Shown one piece after another: positions 18,044 to 26,103 of a DNA stretch of 64,000 nucleotides. Position 1 is the stretch's first letter; each line of letters opens with the position of its first letter. The notes under the pieces were generated by a model. It was not told the DNA's origin, searched no databases, and was given only the letters and a program-made list of their open reading frames with translations. The stretch is taken from the NCBI GenBank assembly GCA_937879855.1, contig CALFMO010000062.1, forward strand, positions 1 to 64,000, in the 5' to 3' direction. The translations under genes and the position numbers were made by a program. The DNA is from an uncultured Acidobacteriaceae bacterium. GTDB lineage: Bacteria > Acidobacteriota > Terriglobia > Terriglobales > Acidobacteriaceae.

Positions 18044-19432
18044 ATGATCGCCTTTGTGCTGCTCCGGGTCTTTCTGATCCTTCTCCTGGTTGCGGCCAAT
18101 GCCTTCTTCGCTGCAGCGGAATTCGCTCTGGTCAGCGTGCGCGATACCCGCATCCAGCAGCTCATTGCCGCGGGACGCATCGGCGCCCGCATCGTGCAGC
18201 GCCTCCACCAGCACCTCGACGAAGTCGTCAACGGCGTCCAGCTTGGCATCACCATGGTCAGCCTCACCCTTGGCTGGATCGGCGAGCCCATGGTCGCCCG
18301 CCTGGTCGAAGGAATGGGTTTCGTTCACCGAGTCCCGCACGCCGCTGTCTACGCTCACACCATCGCCATCGCGATCGCCTTCAGCCTGATTACCTATATG
18401 CACGTCATTCTTGGCGAATTGGTCCCGAAAACTCTAGCCCTGCAGCGCGCCGAGCAAGTTGCCCTCGCGGTCGCCGCACCCATGGAGGCCTTCCTCACCC
18501 TCACGCGTCCTGTTCTGTTCTTTATGCGTCGTTCGGGGGGCATGGTGCTGCGTCTCTTTGGTGCCCAGGCGGGTCGACGCGGAGGCGCCGTTCACTCTCC
18601 CGACGAACTCAAACTGATTGTGACCGCCAGCCGCCAGTTTGGCCAGATCCCCGAATTCCAGGAAGAAATGATCCACAGCGCCATTGAACTCGACAGCATC
18701 ACCGTGCGCGAGGTCATGGTCGCCCGCCCCGACATTTTTTCTCTGCCTTCCGACCTATTGCTCGACGAGGCATTGGCGCGAGTCGTCGAGGGCCAGCACT
18801 CACGCATCCCGGTCTACGACTCGCAGCGCGGGCCGGAGCACATTGTCGGCGTGCTCTACTACAAAGACCTGATGCGCTGGATGCGCCTGCGCCTCAGCAA
18901 TCTCGGCCAGTCCACCTCTACTCGCATATCGAACATGCAAATCAGCCAGATCATGCACGACGTGCTGGTCGTCCCCGAAACCAAGGTTCTGGCCGAACTG
19001 CTCTCCGAGTTCAAAGATCGCCGCCGCCATCTAGCAGTCGTAGTCGACGAGTTCGGCTCAACCGCCGGAGTGATCACCGTGGAGGACATCCTTGAGCAAC
19101 TGGTCGGAAACATCGAAGACGAATTCGATGTCGCCCCCAGCGAACCCGCGCTGGAACACGAATCCGTGCTCGTCCTGGAAGGCTCAGTCAACATCCGCGA
19201 CCTCGAAGCCGAATACGGCCTGACTCTACCGCGCGACGCCGGTTTTGAAACCCTGGCGGGATTCATCCTCGCCCGCCTGCAGAAGATCCCAGCCCTGCGC
19301 GACTCCTTCGAATACGAAGGCCGCCGCTACACCGTCGAAGAACTAGAAGGCCACCGCATCGCCAGAGTCCGAATCGAAAAAACCGCCAAAGCAGAAGGCG
19401 AAGCCGAAGCCGCAAAGCAAGGCGGAGACTGA
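18044..19432 (+). CDS. CNNM/CorC (hemolysin C) family membrane protein
   Basis: The 462-residue protein has a DUF21/CNNM transmembrane domain with four helices (about residues 1-25, 60-85, 105-130 and 140-160). Two CBS domains follow (about 225-345, with VREVMVARPDIFSLP and VVDEFGSTAGVITVEDILEQLVG), then a C-terminal CorC_HlyC domain. Such proteins take part in Mg2+/Co2+ efflux or resistance. A Lys/Ala/Glu-rich tail ends the protein. The ATG lies after a TTAGAAT box but without an obvious ribosome-binding site. Single gene. Confidence 0.9.
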   Translation: MIAFVLLRVFLILLLVAANAFFAAAEFALVSVRDTRIQQLIAAGRIGARIVQRLHQHLDEVVNGVQLGITMVSLTLGWIGEPMVARLVEGMGFVHRVPHAAVYAHTIAIAIAFSLITYMHVILGELVPKTLALQRAEQVALAVAAPMEAFLTLTRPVLFFMRRSGGMVLRLFGAQAGRRGGAVHSPDELKLIVTASRQFGQIPEFQEEMIHSAIELDSITVREVMVARPDIFSLPSDLLLDEALARVVEGQHSRIPVYDSQRGPEHIVGVLYYKDLMRWMRLRLSNLGQSTSTRISNMQISQIMHDVLVVPETKVLAELLSEFKDRRRHLAVVVDEFGSTAGVITVEDILEQLVGNIEDEFDVAPSEPALEHESVLVLEGSVNIRDLEAEYGLTLPRDAGFETLAGFILARLQKIPALRDSFEYEGRRYTVEELEGHRIARVRIEKTAKAEGEAEAAKQGGD

Positions 19433-19459
19433 TGCAACAATCGTCAACTCCGAACGCCA

Positions 19460-19541
19460 GCTCCGAAGGAGCGGCAGAATGCAGCCCACGGCGCAAGCCG
19501 TGGGTCGGATGAACCGAGGATTAAGCTAGCCCTGTAAGGGC
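19460..19541. repeat. Triple-hairpin intergenic repeat
   Basis: Three short GC-rich hairpins follow each other: GCTCCGAAGGAGC (19460-19472), CCCACGGCGCAAGCCGTGGG (19485-19504) and GCCCTGTAAGGGC (19529-19541). I recall this type of composite repeat from other soil Acidobacteriota and similar genomes, but cannot verify it here. It lies between the CNNM gene and the dppB-like gene; the rest of that gap (to 19659) shows nothing clear. Confidence 0.55.
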
Positions 19542-19659
19542 GAAAGAAATTTTGCAAGCAGCTTGAGTTAGTGCCGATTGTTTTTCAATTTAGTTCCGAG
19601 ACTTCGTGAACAAATAACGACACGACGAGCTACTGGGACTACCTATCCGCTAACCATCG

Positions 19660-20577
19660 ATGCTCTTCCGCCTCCTCCAACGCGTCCTCTACACCATCCC
19701 CGTGATCTGGCTCGTCGTAAGCCTCGTCTTCCTGCTCATCCATTTGGTCCCCGGAGACCCCATCGCGCAAATGCTCGGCGAAGGCGCTCCGCCCTCCGAT
19801 ATCGCCGCCACGCGCCACGCCTACGGCCTCGACGCGCCCTTAGGCGAACAATACCTTCACTACTGGAAAGGCGTACTGCACGGCGATCTCGGCCGCTCCT
19901 TCCGCTACAACCAAGCCGTGACGCGCCTCATCGCCCAGCGTTACCCGTACACGCTGCGACTCACGCTGGCGTCACTGTTCGTAGCCATCGTCCTCTCGAT
20001 CCCCGCCGGAGTTCGCTCCGCTCGCCGCCGCAATCGCTGGGACGACCGCCTGCTCTCTGTCGTCAGCCTTTTCGGTCTGTCGTTTCCCAACTTCGCGCTC
20101 GGCCCCATCCTCATCCTCCTCTTCGCGATCAAAGCCGGATGGCTGCCGGTCTCCGGCGCCGGATCGTTCGCCAACCTCGTGCTGCCCGCCCTGACCATGG
20201 GCAGCGCCCTCGCCGCCATCCTCACCCGCATGGTGCGCACCTCCATGCTCGAAGAACTCAGCCAGGACTACATCCGCACCGCCCGCGCCAAAGGATTGCC
20301 CGAGCGCACAGTGGTCTATCGGCACGCCCTGCGCAACGCGATGATCCCGGTGCTCACGGTGCTGGGCCTGCAGTTCGGCGCGCTGCTCGCCGGCGCCATC
20401 GTCACCGAAAAGATTTTCTCCTGGCCCGGCATCGGCCGCCTCACAGTCGACGCCATCTCCGGCCGCGACTATTTTCTAGTTCAGGGTTGCATTCTGGCGA
20501 TCGGCCTGACCTACGTCGCGGTGAATTTCCTGACCGACGTGCTTTACTCGGTCGCGAATCCGCGGATCCGGCAGTGA
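19660..20577 (+). CDS. DppB-type peptide/nickel ABC transporter permease
   Basis: This 305-residue inner-membrane permease belongs to the DppB/OppB family. It has the typical N-terminal helix (residues 9-30), the family segment HLVPGDPIAQMLGEGA, a binding-protein-dependent transport domain with about five further helices, and the cytoplasmic EAA-like loop TARAKGLPERTVVYRHALRNA. The partner DppC-like gene is 6.4 kb away on the other strand. Neither a binding protein nor ATPases are near, so the operon appears broken up. Confidence 0.9.
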   Translation: MLFRLLQRVLYTIPVIWLVVSLVFLLIHLVPGDPIAQMLGEGAPPSDIAATRHAYGLDAPLGEQYLHYWKGVLHGDLGRSFRYNQAVTRLIAQRYPYTLRLTLASLFVAIVLSIPAGVRSARRRNRWDDRLLSVVSLFGLSFPNFALGPILILLFAIKAGWLPVSGAGSFANLVLPALTMGSALAAILTRMVRTSMLEELSQDYIRTARAKGLPERTVVYRHALRNAMIPVLTVLGLQFGALLAGAIVTEKIFSWPGIGRLTVDAISGRDYFLVQGCILAIGLTYVAVNFLTDVLYSVANPRIRQ

Positions 20578-20607
20578 AGAGGGGGCTCTTCGCCAGATAT
20601 AGACCAC

Positions 20608-20641
20608 GATAGATACCATGTGATATACTTGGGTATCTATC
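20608..20641. promoter_or_regulatory. Probable VapBC operator/promoter
   Basis: A perfect 10-bp inverted repeat, GATAGATACC (20608-20617) and its complement (20632-20641), surrounds a TATACT -10-like box (20624-20629). It ends 23 bases before the antitoxin ATG. This is the expected layout for autorepression by a VapBC complex. Confidence 0.65.
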
Positions 20642-20664
20642 AGGACGACGAAGGAGAGTCGCCG

Positions 20665-20907
20665 ATGCCCCATACTGCGAAATTGTTCCGCAACGGCCGC
20701 AGTCAAGCAGTCCGCTTGCCGGCCGACTTTCGTTTTCCCGGCTCGGAGGTCTATGTACGCCGCGATCCCGCCACCGGCGATGTCATCCTTTCTCGGCGGC
20801 CCGACTCCTGGCAAGATTTCTTTGAACTAATCGACTCGCTCGACATTCCTGAAGATTTTCTGTCGAATCGCCGCGACGCCCTGCCTCAGAAACGAAAGCT
20901 CTTCTGA
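20665..20907 (+). CDS. vapB: VapB-type antitoxin (AbrB/SpoVT-like)
   Basis: The 80-residue protein begins with the swapped-hairpin AbrB-like signature TAKLFRNGRSQAVRLPADFRF, followed by VYVRRDPATGDVILSRRP, the usual VapB DNA-binding half. The C-terminal part (WQDFFELIDSLDIPEDFL) would wrap the toxin. I choose the ATG at 20665 because AAGGAG lies 8 bases upstream. The TGA stop overlaps the toxin ATG (TGATG). Confidence 0.9.
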   Translation: MPHTAKLFRNGRSQAVRLPADFRFPGSEVYVRRDPATGDVILSRRPDSWQDFFELIDSLDIPEDFLSNRRDALPQKRKLF

Positions 20908-21317
20908 TGCCGGTGCGCTATCTGCTCGATACCAACATGGCCAGTTACGTGATTAAAGGCAATGTTCCGCACGTGCGAGAAAAGCTGGTCAAGCTGCCCA
21001 TGTCCGAAGTCGGAATCTCGGTGGTCACCGAGGCGGAGTTGCGATTTGGCGTAGCCAAGAAGCCCGAGGCAGCGCGACTCGCGGTAGCAGTAGAAGAATT
21101 TCTGCTGCGAGTCGAGATTCTGCCGTGGACCTCAGGAGCGGCCAAATCCTACGCCCGGATCAGGTGGGAAGTCGAACGCTCCGGCGAGCCGATGGGCAAT
21201 CTCGACATGATGATTGCTGCCCACGCGCTAGCTGCAGAAGCTGTGCTGGTCACGCATGACCGCGTCTTCCGCCGCGTGAAGCTGTTAAAGCTTGAGGATT
21301 GGACGAAACCCGCTTGA
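20907..21317 (+). CDS. vapC: VapC-type PIN-domain toxin
   Basis: The 136-residue PIN ribonuclease has the expected acidic residues: Asp in YLLDTN (residue 8), Glu in VTEAELRFG (about 44), Asp in GNLDMMIAAHA (about 98) and Asp in VTHDRVFRRV (about 117). VapC toxins cleave tRNA or rRNA and are neutralised by VapB. It is translationally coupled to the antitoxin. It lies at one end of the segment that separates dppB from dppC. Confidence 0.9.
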   Translation: MPVRYLLDTNMASYVIKGNVPHVREKLVKLPMSEVGISVVTEAELRFGVAKKPEAARLAVAVEEFLLRVEILPWTSGAAKSYARIRWEVERSGEPMGNLDMMIAAHALAAEAVLVTHDRVFRRVKLLKLEDWTKPA

Positions 21318-21338
21318 AAAGAATTCGTGGATTCGTCA

Positions 21339-21635
21339 TCACCTCGGAACTTCGATTCCACGCATCGATACCCACAAGAAACATCCTGCCAGTGCGAAAC
21401 TTAGTAGGGCGAAGATAATCGGCGCTCTGGACCAATTTTGTTCCGGCGCGAGTCGCCAGTACTGACGGTAGAGTGTCAAGTCCCTATGCGTTCGCCAAAA
21501 TTCGATCCGCAGACCCAGCGAACGCATCCGGCTCAAAACTAAGAGCGCGAGGCCATTCGCTAGCCCCGCGAAAACCATCGCGGCCGCGAAATACAGGAGC
21601 CTACCGTTGGCTTGCAGCAGCCTAAACACCAGCAT
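21339..21635 (-). CDS. Hypothetical two-helix membrane protein
   Basis: The 98-residue protein has two hydrophobic helices, about residues 14-36 and 70-92, joined by a charged loop (FWRTHRDLTLYRQYWRLAPEQ). I know no family. It starts three bases after the stop of the PspA-like gene on the same strand, so it is the likely last gene of the envelope-stress set. Confidence 0.65.
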   Translation of the reverse strand: MLVFRLLQANGRLLYFAAAMVFAGLANGLALLVLSRMRSLGLRIEFWRTHRDLTLYRQYWRLAPEQNWSRAPIIFALLSFALAGCFLWVSMRGIEVPR

Positions 21636-21638
21636 CCC

Positions 21639-22298
21639 TCACGCCCCGCGCTTGCTCTTCAACTCCGCCAGCAACTGCTCGATGCGATCTTCCTTCTCAA
21701 GCGCAGCCATGCGGTCGTCGAGATTATCCCCCGCGATCTCCGACTTGGCCTGGCTCACCGCCTCCGAATGCGCGACTTTACGCTTCATGCGATCGAATGC
21801 TGCCGCCTTCGAGCCGTCGCCGGACGCCATCCGCGCATCGCTGGCCTTGCCTACGGCCCGTGCCCGGCGATGCTGCGCGATCAGCACGTCGGACTTGGCC
21901 TGCGCCTCGGTTAGCTTCTGTTCCAGTTGGCGCAGAGCCGATTTCAGGTTCTCCACCTGCGCCTTCTGGTCTGACACCTGCTGCGTGAAGTTCTCGCTCA
22001 GTTCGCGATAGCTTTCCACGCGCAGCAGGGACGCGCGCGCCAGGTCGTCCTCTTTCTTGTCGACGGCGAGTTCGGCCTTGCGCATCCACTCGGCCACTTT
22101 CTCTTCGTTTTCTTTCTGCTTCTTTTCCAGCAGGTGTTGGTCGGCAATCGCAATCGCGACCTGAGTCTTGACCTGCAGAAGCTGGTTCTGCATGTCGAGA
22201 ATCACCTGCTTGATCATCTTTTCCGGCTCCTCGGCCTTGTCGATCAGGTCATTGAGGTTGGCCCGGACCAGTGTCGAAACGCGCTCCAGTAGTGCCAT
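21639..22298 (-). CDS. pspA: PspA/IM30 family membrane-stress protein
   Basis: The 219-residue protein is almost wholly coiled-coil, with the family start MALLERVSTLVRANLNDLIDKAEEPEKMIKQVILDM, the amphipathic membrane-binding helix followed by the PspA helical hairpin. PspA/IM30 proteins form ESCRT-III-like polymers that protect leaky membranes. The gene lies downstream of flotillin and NfeD-like genes. The length matches PspA (about 220) rather than Vipp1, which has an extra tail. Confidence 0.92.
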   Translation of the reverse strand: MALLERVSTLVRANLNDLIDKAEEPEKMIKQVILDMQNQLLQVKTQVAIAIADQHLLEKKQKENEEKVAEWMRKAELAVDKKEDDLARASLLRVESYRELSENFTQQVSDQKAQVENLKSALRQLEQKLTEAQAKSDVLIAQHRRARAVGKASDARMASGDGSKAAAFDRMKRKVAHSEAVSQAKSEIAGDNLDDRMAALEKEDRIEQLLAELKSKRGA

Positions 22299-22324
22299 AT
22301 CGAACCCCCTTCTTGATTCGGTTC

Positions 22325-22546
22325 CTAGCTTGTTGTTCGTGGACCTTTCAGTTCATGAATGCGATGGATCTGCGCGCACTCCGGACAACCCGCTTCTTTG
22401 TGCCGGAATGTAGCGCCGATCACGATTCCGATCGCGACGCCGCTGGCAAGCCAGACACCCATGTGTCCCGCGATCACTCCGAATACCGCACCCAGCGCCG
22501 CTCCCAGCGCAATACCCAATCCATGCAGTTTCGATTTGCTCGTCAT
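22325..22546 (-). CDS. Small glycine-rich membrane protein
   Basis: The 73-residue protein has a glycine-zipper hydrophobic region (residues 8-45: GLGIALGAALGAVFGVIAGH and GVAIGIVIGATF) forming one or two helices, and a tail with HKEAGCPECAQIH, a CxxC pair that could bind metal. Function unknown. Its place between the flotillin and PspA genes suggests a role in the same membrane-stress response. Confidence 0.7.
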   Translation of the reverse strand: MTSKSKLHGLGIALGAALGAVFGVIAGHMGVWLASGVAIGIVIGATFRHKEAGCPECAQIHRIHELKGPRTTS

Positions 22547-22561
22547 ACCCGTTCTCCAAGA

Positions 22562-22607
22562 GGCTTCCGGCAGTTCGACGTTGCTGAAGCCGAAAGCCGG
22601 AAGCCGA
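22562..22607. repeat. Heptad-word inverted repeat (AAGCCGA word)
   Basis: Three 7-base words, variants of AAGCCGA, run from 22587 to 22607. The left part (22562-22571, GGCTTCCGGC) is a perfect 10-bp reverse complement of 22596-22605. It lies between the flotillin gene and the small membrane protein gene. The same word recurs at 31307-31327. Confidence 0.7.
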
Positions 22608-22621
22608 TTAGCGACCCCTCG

Positions 22622-24064
22622 CTACGCCTTTGGTTGATCGCCGGGCTTCAGCGCCTTGTCGCCGATCTGCCGCACCTTGCCCAGCAACTCCGACAACGGC
22701 ATGCCCGACAGCGTCTCGAACAATGCGGGCACCTGAGCCGCCATCTTGGTTATGTCGCCGGTAACTTTGCTCATCCCCGCTCCGTCGCCATTCCCGGTGG
22801 AGATGATCGTGATCTTGTCGACATTTGCCAGCGGAGCCGCCAACGCCTTCACCACTTCGGGCATACTGGCGAACAGCCGATCGATGACCGCCGCCTGGTT
22901 GTACTCCTGGAAGGCTTCGGCTTTCACGTTCATCGCGCGGGCCTCGGCATCGCCCTTCTTGAAGATGATTTCGGCTTCGGCTTCGCCTTGCGCGCGAATC
23001 GAAGATGCCTGGCCCTCGGCTTCCGCGATCAGTCGCTGCTTCTCGGCGGCAGCAAGAGTTTCAATCCGCTGACGCTCGATCTCCGCCCCTTTCAACACGG
23101 TCGCAATCAGTTCCTTTTCGCGGCGATTGATCTCCGCCTCCTGCACCTTGACCTGCTGCTCTTTCTCGACCTGCTGCACCTTCACCTGCTCCGCGATCAC
23201 CTGCTGCTGCATGATGTTGGTCTGGATGTCGTATGCCTTGTCGGCCTGTGCCTGCTGACGTTTGGTTACTTCCAGGAACTGCGCCTTCTTCACTTCCAGG
23301 TCGCGCTGCGATTCCGCCTGCTTGGCCAAGGACAACGTCTCGGCTAACACGCGCTCCTGATCCGCCTGCGCGCGTGCGACAGCCGCTTCCCGCTGCGCCA
23401 GCGCGCGCTTGATCGCCGTGTCGCGATCGGCTTCTGCCGTAGCCACGTCAGCGTCCCGCTTGATGCGCGCCACATCGGGCTTGCCCATGTTGGTGATGTA
23501 CTCGTTCTTGTCGCGAACTTCCTTGATGGTGAACGAGATCACTTCCAGCCCCATCTTGTTCATGTCTTCGGCGCAAGTCGAACGCATGCGGTCGGAAACC
23601 ATCTCCGGTTGCTTGACGATCTCTTCCACCGTGAGTTGTCCGATGATGCCGCGCAGATGTCCTTCCATCACCAGCCGAATCAGGCCCTCGCGTTCCTGGT
23701 CGCTTTTGGTGAGAAATTGCTCGGCGGCGGTCAGTACGGACTCGCGATCCGATTTCACCTTGATCTGTGCCACCGCCTCCACCGTCACCGCGACGCCTTG
23801 TTTGGTGTACAAATCCTGCTGCGGCGCTACGTCAAACGACATTAGTTCCAGGGACAGATCGCGGCAGATCTGCACCATGGGCAGTACCAGCGTGCCGTGC
23901 CCCTGCACCACACGCGTCCCGCCCAAGCCATACACGATGAGTGCCTCGTGCGGACCCGCTTTGCGATAAAGCCTGGCCATTCCGCTCATCAGGAACAAAA
24001 TGACCATCACTCCCAGCCCAACCACGATCCAGATTTGTACGACTGTCGAGATGCCACTGAACAT
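22622..24064 (-). CDS. Flotillin-family SPFH membrane scaffold
   Basis: The 480-residue protein has a membrane helix at residues 4-24, an SPFH/PHB domain (about 25-200, with LSLELMSFDVAPQQDLYTKQGVAVTVEAVAQIKV), and a long Glu/Ala-rich flotillin coiled coil (about 210-400) ending in a domain with MPEVVKALAAPLANVDKITIISTGNG. Flotillins organise ordered membrane domains and often pair with NfeD proteins, as here. I prefer the ATG at 24064, preceded by AGGAGG and CGTT, over the ATG at 24121. Confidence 0.93.
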   Translation of the reverse strand: MFSGISTVVQIWIVVGLGVMVILFLMSGMARLYRKAGPHEALIVYGLGGTRVVQGHGTLVLPMVQICRDLSLELMSFDVAPQQDLYTKQGVAVTVEAVAQIKVKSDRESVLTAAEQFLTKSDQEREGLIRLVMEGHLRGIIGQLTVEEIVKQPEMVSDRMRSTCAEDMNKMGLEVISFTIKEVRDKNEYITNMGKPDVARIKRDADVATAEADRDTAIKRALAQREAAVARAQADQERVLAETLSLAKQAESQRDLEVKKAQFLEVTKRQQAQADKAYDIQTNIMQQQVIAEQVKVQQVEKEQQVKVQEAEINRREKELIATVLKGAEIERQRIETLAAAEKQRLIAEAEGQASSIRAQGEAEAEIIFKKGDAEARAMNVKAEAFQEYNQAAVIDRLFASMPEVVKALAAPLANVDKITIISTGNGDGAGMSKVTGDITKMAAQVPALFETLSGMPLSELLGKVRQIGDKALKPGDQPKA

Positions 24065-24075
24065 AACGCCTCCTG

Positions 24076-24630
24076 TTACGAATGCCGTTGTGTAAACACT
24101 AAGTCCTCGAGGGTGCCCCACCCTTGTCGCGTTCGTTGCGACAGGGTGGGGGTGTTGACTCGGTGTTCAAAATCCCCGCCCTGTCCCCGCCAATAGCGCA
24201 GGGACAAGAACGGGGCACCCTCGCGTTCCCAGTTCTCACATCTCAGTACAACCCTGCCCTGGCACAGACGAGGTCTAACTGACAACTCAGAACTCCGCGG
24301 ATTCAAATTGAAATTCACGATCGAGTGGTTACCGAACCAGCAAAAGCCCAACGTCACATAGGCAACCAGCAGGACTGGCCACGACGCGCTCGGCTTCATG
24401 GTTCGCACGATCAAAGCTGTGACCGTGAATAAGACGAGCATCGTCGCCATGATTCCAAGGCCCAGGTACAGCGCGCCTTCCCGCGAGGTATAACCGTTGG
24501 GCTGCCAGTTGGCATCGAAATGCACCGCCATGCGCATCGGCAACCGATCCCAGACCTGCCGGTAGGTCAGAGCTGTGATGGGCAACGCGAGCCACATCAA
24601 GCAAGTCGCCAGTGTGTAACCGCGATTCAT
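24076..24630 (-). CDS. DUF1648-like membrane protein with abnormal C-terminus
   Basis: Residues 1-80 (from MNRGYTLATCLMWLALP) fit a DUF1648/SdpI-like protein with MAVHFDANWQPNGYTSREGAL and about three helices, up to about residue 105. The last 60-70 codons are Arg-rich and run through hairpin repeats (24112-24152 and a word repeat near 24233-24290), so the original stop was probably lost by frameshift. The ATG at 24630 has GGAG 8 bases upstream. It lies in the stress set between the NfeD-like and flotillin genes. Confidence 0.65.
   Translation of the reverse strand: MNRGYTLATCLMWLALPITALTYRQVWDRLPMRMAVHFDANWQPNGYTSREGALYLGLGIMATMLVLFTVTALIVRTMKPSASWPVLLVAYVTLGFCWFGNHSIVNFNLNPRSSELSVRPRLCQGRVVLRCENWEREGAPFLSLRYWRGQGGDFEHRVNTPTLSQRTRQGWGTLEDLVFTQRHS
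24112..24152. repeat. Hairpin repeat (CCACCCTTGTCGC family)
   Basis: CCACCCTTGTCGC and GCGACAGGGTGG form a stem with one bulge around a short loop, flanked by GGGTGCCC on the left. A related hairpin, in opposite orientation and ending in GGGGCACCC, lies at 46433-46466. The element overlaps the 3' end of the DUF1648-like frame. Confidence 0.55.
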
Positions 24631-24662
24631 AAGACTTTCTCCATGCCCGAACAGAGTCTCGT

Positions 24663-25370
24663 TCAGCTTCCAACCGTACCGGCGGTTTCTGAGTCGCTTT
24701 CTCCCGACATCTCGCTCCACAAGCAGACGTAGGCAATGCCTTTTTCATAACGGGTCACGACCACTTCGGTTCCCTTAGAGATGGCGCTGCCATCCTCGCT
24801 GCGAGCGCCGCAGACCCGTCGCGTCCCCGCCTGCGAGTACAGAATCTCGCCCGTGCCCCCTGCGCGAATGGAAACGCAAAGCCTGCCAAGCACTCCCACC
24901 ATCTCGTAATCGCCGGGATCCATGTTCTCCTCGTCCGAAATCAGCACGCGGCTCAGAAAGAAAAAAATAATTCCTCCGCCCACGATTCCGCTGACAACGG
25001 ATAGAAGCAATCCGAATCCCACCCACAGTGTCGAAAAGCGCGTAAGCAAATATCCTGTCCCCCCGAACCACGCCAGGAATGCCGCAAGCGAGGGCGGATT
25101 AAACGGTGAAACGTCGCTCTCGCGCGCAGCATGATTGGCGTCCGCCGGCTGCGACGGTCCTGGTCCATGTACAACGGGGGCGTGATTTCCCGCGGCAGAA
25201 GCATGTGATACCGGGCCGGGTGCCGCCCCAACGCTGTGTCCGTGGAAGTGCGGCAAATGCAGACGGCCAAAACGCGAGCCTCCGAACACGAACGAAAAGA
25301 AACTGAAGCAGAAACCGATCGCGAAACAGATCAAATAAAAGTCTGACCAGTCGAGCCGTGTCGATGTCAT
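24663..25370 (-). CDS. NfeD-like membrane protein
   Basis: The 235-residue protein has an N-terminal helix (about 8-30), a His/Pro/Ala-rich linker (about 40-95), two helices (about 100-150) and a C-terminal beta domain (about 165-225: GRLCVSIRAGGTGEILYSQAG, GTEVVVTRYEKGIAYV) that resembles the NfeD OB fold. NfeD proteins work with flotillins, encoded two genes downstream. The ATG at 25370 overlaps the stop of the XRE regulator (ATGA), which fixes the start although the frame is open upstream. Confidence 0.75.
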   Translation of the reverse strand: MTSTRLDWSDFYLICFAIGFCFSFFSFVFGGSRFGRLHLPHFHGHSVGAAPGPVSHASAAGNHAPVVHGPGPSQPADANHAARESDVSPFNPPSLAAFLAWFGGTGYLLTRFSTLWVGFGLLLSVVSGIVGGGIIFFFLSRVLISDEENMDPGDYEMVGVLGRLCVSIRAGGTGEILYSQAGTRRVCGARSEDGSAISKGTEVVVTRYEKGIAYVCLWSEMSGESDSETAGTVGS

Positions 25371-25918
25371 CGGATTCGCCCCCCTTCCGAGCTCGTGGCG
25401 CGACGATGGTTCCCGCCGGCCGCCACGTCCGGCCGCAACGCTTCCAGCAGCCGGTCCGCCAATCCCGGTGTATCTAAAATCGCGCCCAGCAGCAGCAGCG
25501 CACGGCGTGTATTTTTCTCGCGCGCAGCCTTGATCAGCACATGGCTGACTTCCGGATCGTTGGCGAATTTCTCCGACCCTTGCAACATCCAGACATCCAG
25601 TTGCCCTTCCGTGGTACGCAGATCCGAAGTCAGTTCCGTGTGGTAGCCCTCCGGATCGTCCACCAGAAAGCCGGGATGCACCTTGAAAAACTTGGCCAGC
25701 AGCGCGCGCGACCACTGGGTCATGTGCGGGCGCGTTCCATTCTCAATCTGCGAGAGATAGGACTGGCTGATGCTCTGTCGTTTGTCCGAGCCGCCTTTGC
25801 CCACTTCGGCACGAAGCGCGCGAACCAATTCCAGTTGCGTCATCGGCCGCCCCAAGCCGCGCAGCGATCCTTCTACCTCACGCAGGTACCGAATTTTCTC
25901 GCCCAGCTTCACCGCCAC
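25367..25918 (-). CDS. XRE-family helix-turn-helix regulator
   Basis: The protein (about 183 residues) has an N-terminal Cro/CI helix-turn-helix (about residues 5-75, with TQLELVRALRAEV and SISQSYLSQIENGTRPHMTQWSRALLAKFF) and an unassigned helical C-terminal half (EKFANDPEVSHVLIKAAREKNTRRALLLLGAI). It is the first gene of the minus-strand set with NfeD-like, DUF1648, flotillin and PspA genes, so it probably controls them. I choose the GTG at 25918 because a good promoter at 25949-25977 would start transcription inside any longer version. Confidence 0.8.
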   Translation of the reverse strand: MAVKLGEKIRYLREVEGSLRGLGRPMTQLELVRALRAEVGKGGSDKRQSISQSYLSQIENGTRPHMTQWSRALLAKFFKVHPGFLVDDPEGYHTELTSDLRTTEGQLDVWMLQGSEKFANDPEVSHVLIKAAREKNTRRALLLLGAILDTPGLADRLLEALRPDVAAGGNHRRATSSEGGRIR

Positions 25919-25948
25919 GCCCCAAGATCTATATTCCAAATCGAAATA

Positions 25949-25977
25949 ACAATATTGCAAATTGCGATGTAAGTCAA
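25949..25977 (-). promoter_or_regulatory. Promoter of the XRE/NfeD/flotillin/PspA set
   Basis: On the minus strand, TTGACT (25977-25972) and TATTGT (25954-25949) are separated by 17 bases, close to the sigma-70 consensus. The palindrome CAATATTG overlaps the -10 box and could be an operator for the adjacent XRE regulator. Transcription would start near 25942, just upstream of the GTG at 25918. Confidence 0.55.
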
Positions 25978-26103
25978 GGAATGGATTTGCCCCATTTTCA
26001 GCGGATTGCGGGGACGTGAGGCTCGAGACTAGCGCGGAAAGGCAAAACGCCCCGGCGGGACCGAGGCGCTGCGATCTGCTTCTACTTTCGAGGAAAAACC
26101 GGC

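Noticed and set aside
17642..18403. Long minus-strand frame overlapping the start of the CNNM gene
   Set aside because: It is antisense to a well-supported gene, has no family features, and its first part crosses hairpin repeats.
22271..23347. 358-codon plus-strand frame across flotillin
   Set aside because: It is a shadow of the flotillin coiled-coil codons; the product is His/Leu/Arg-rich without any domain.
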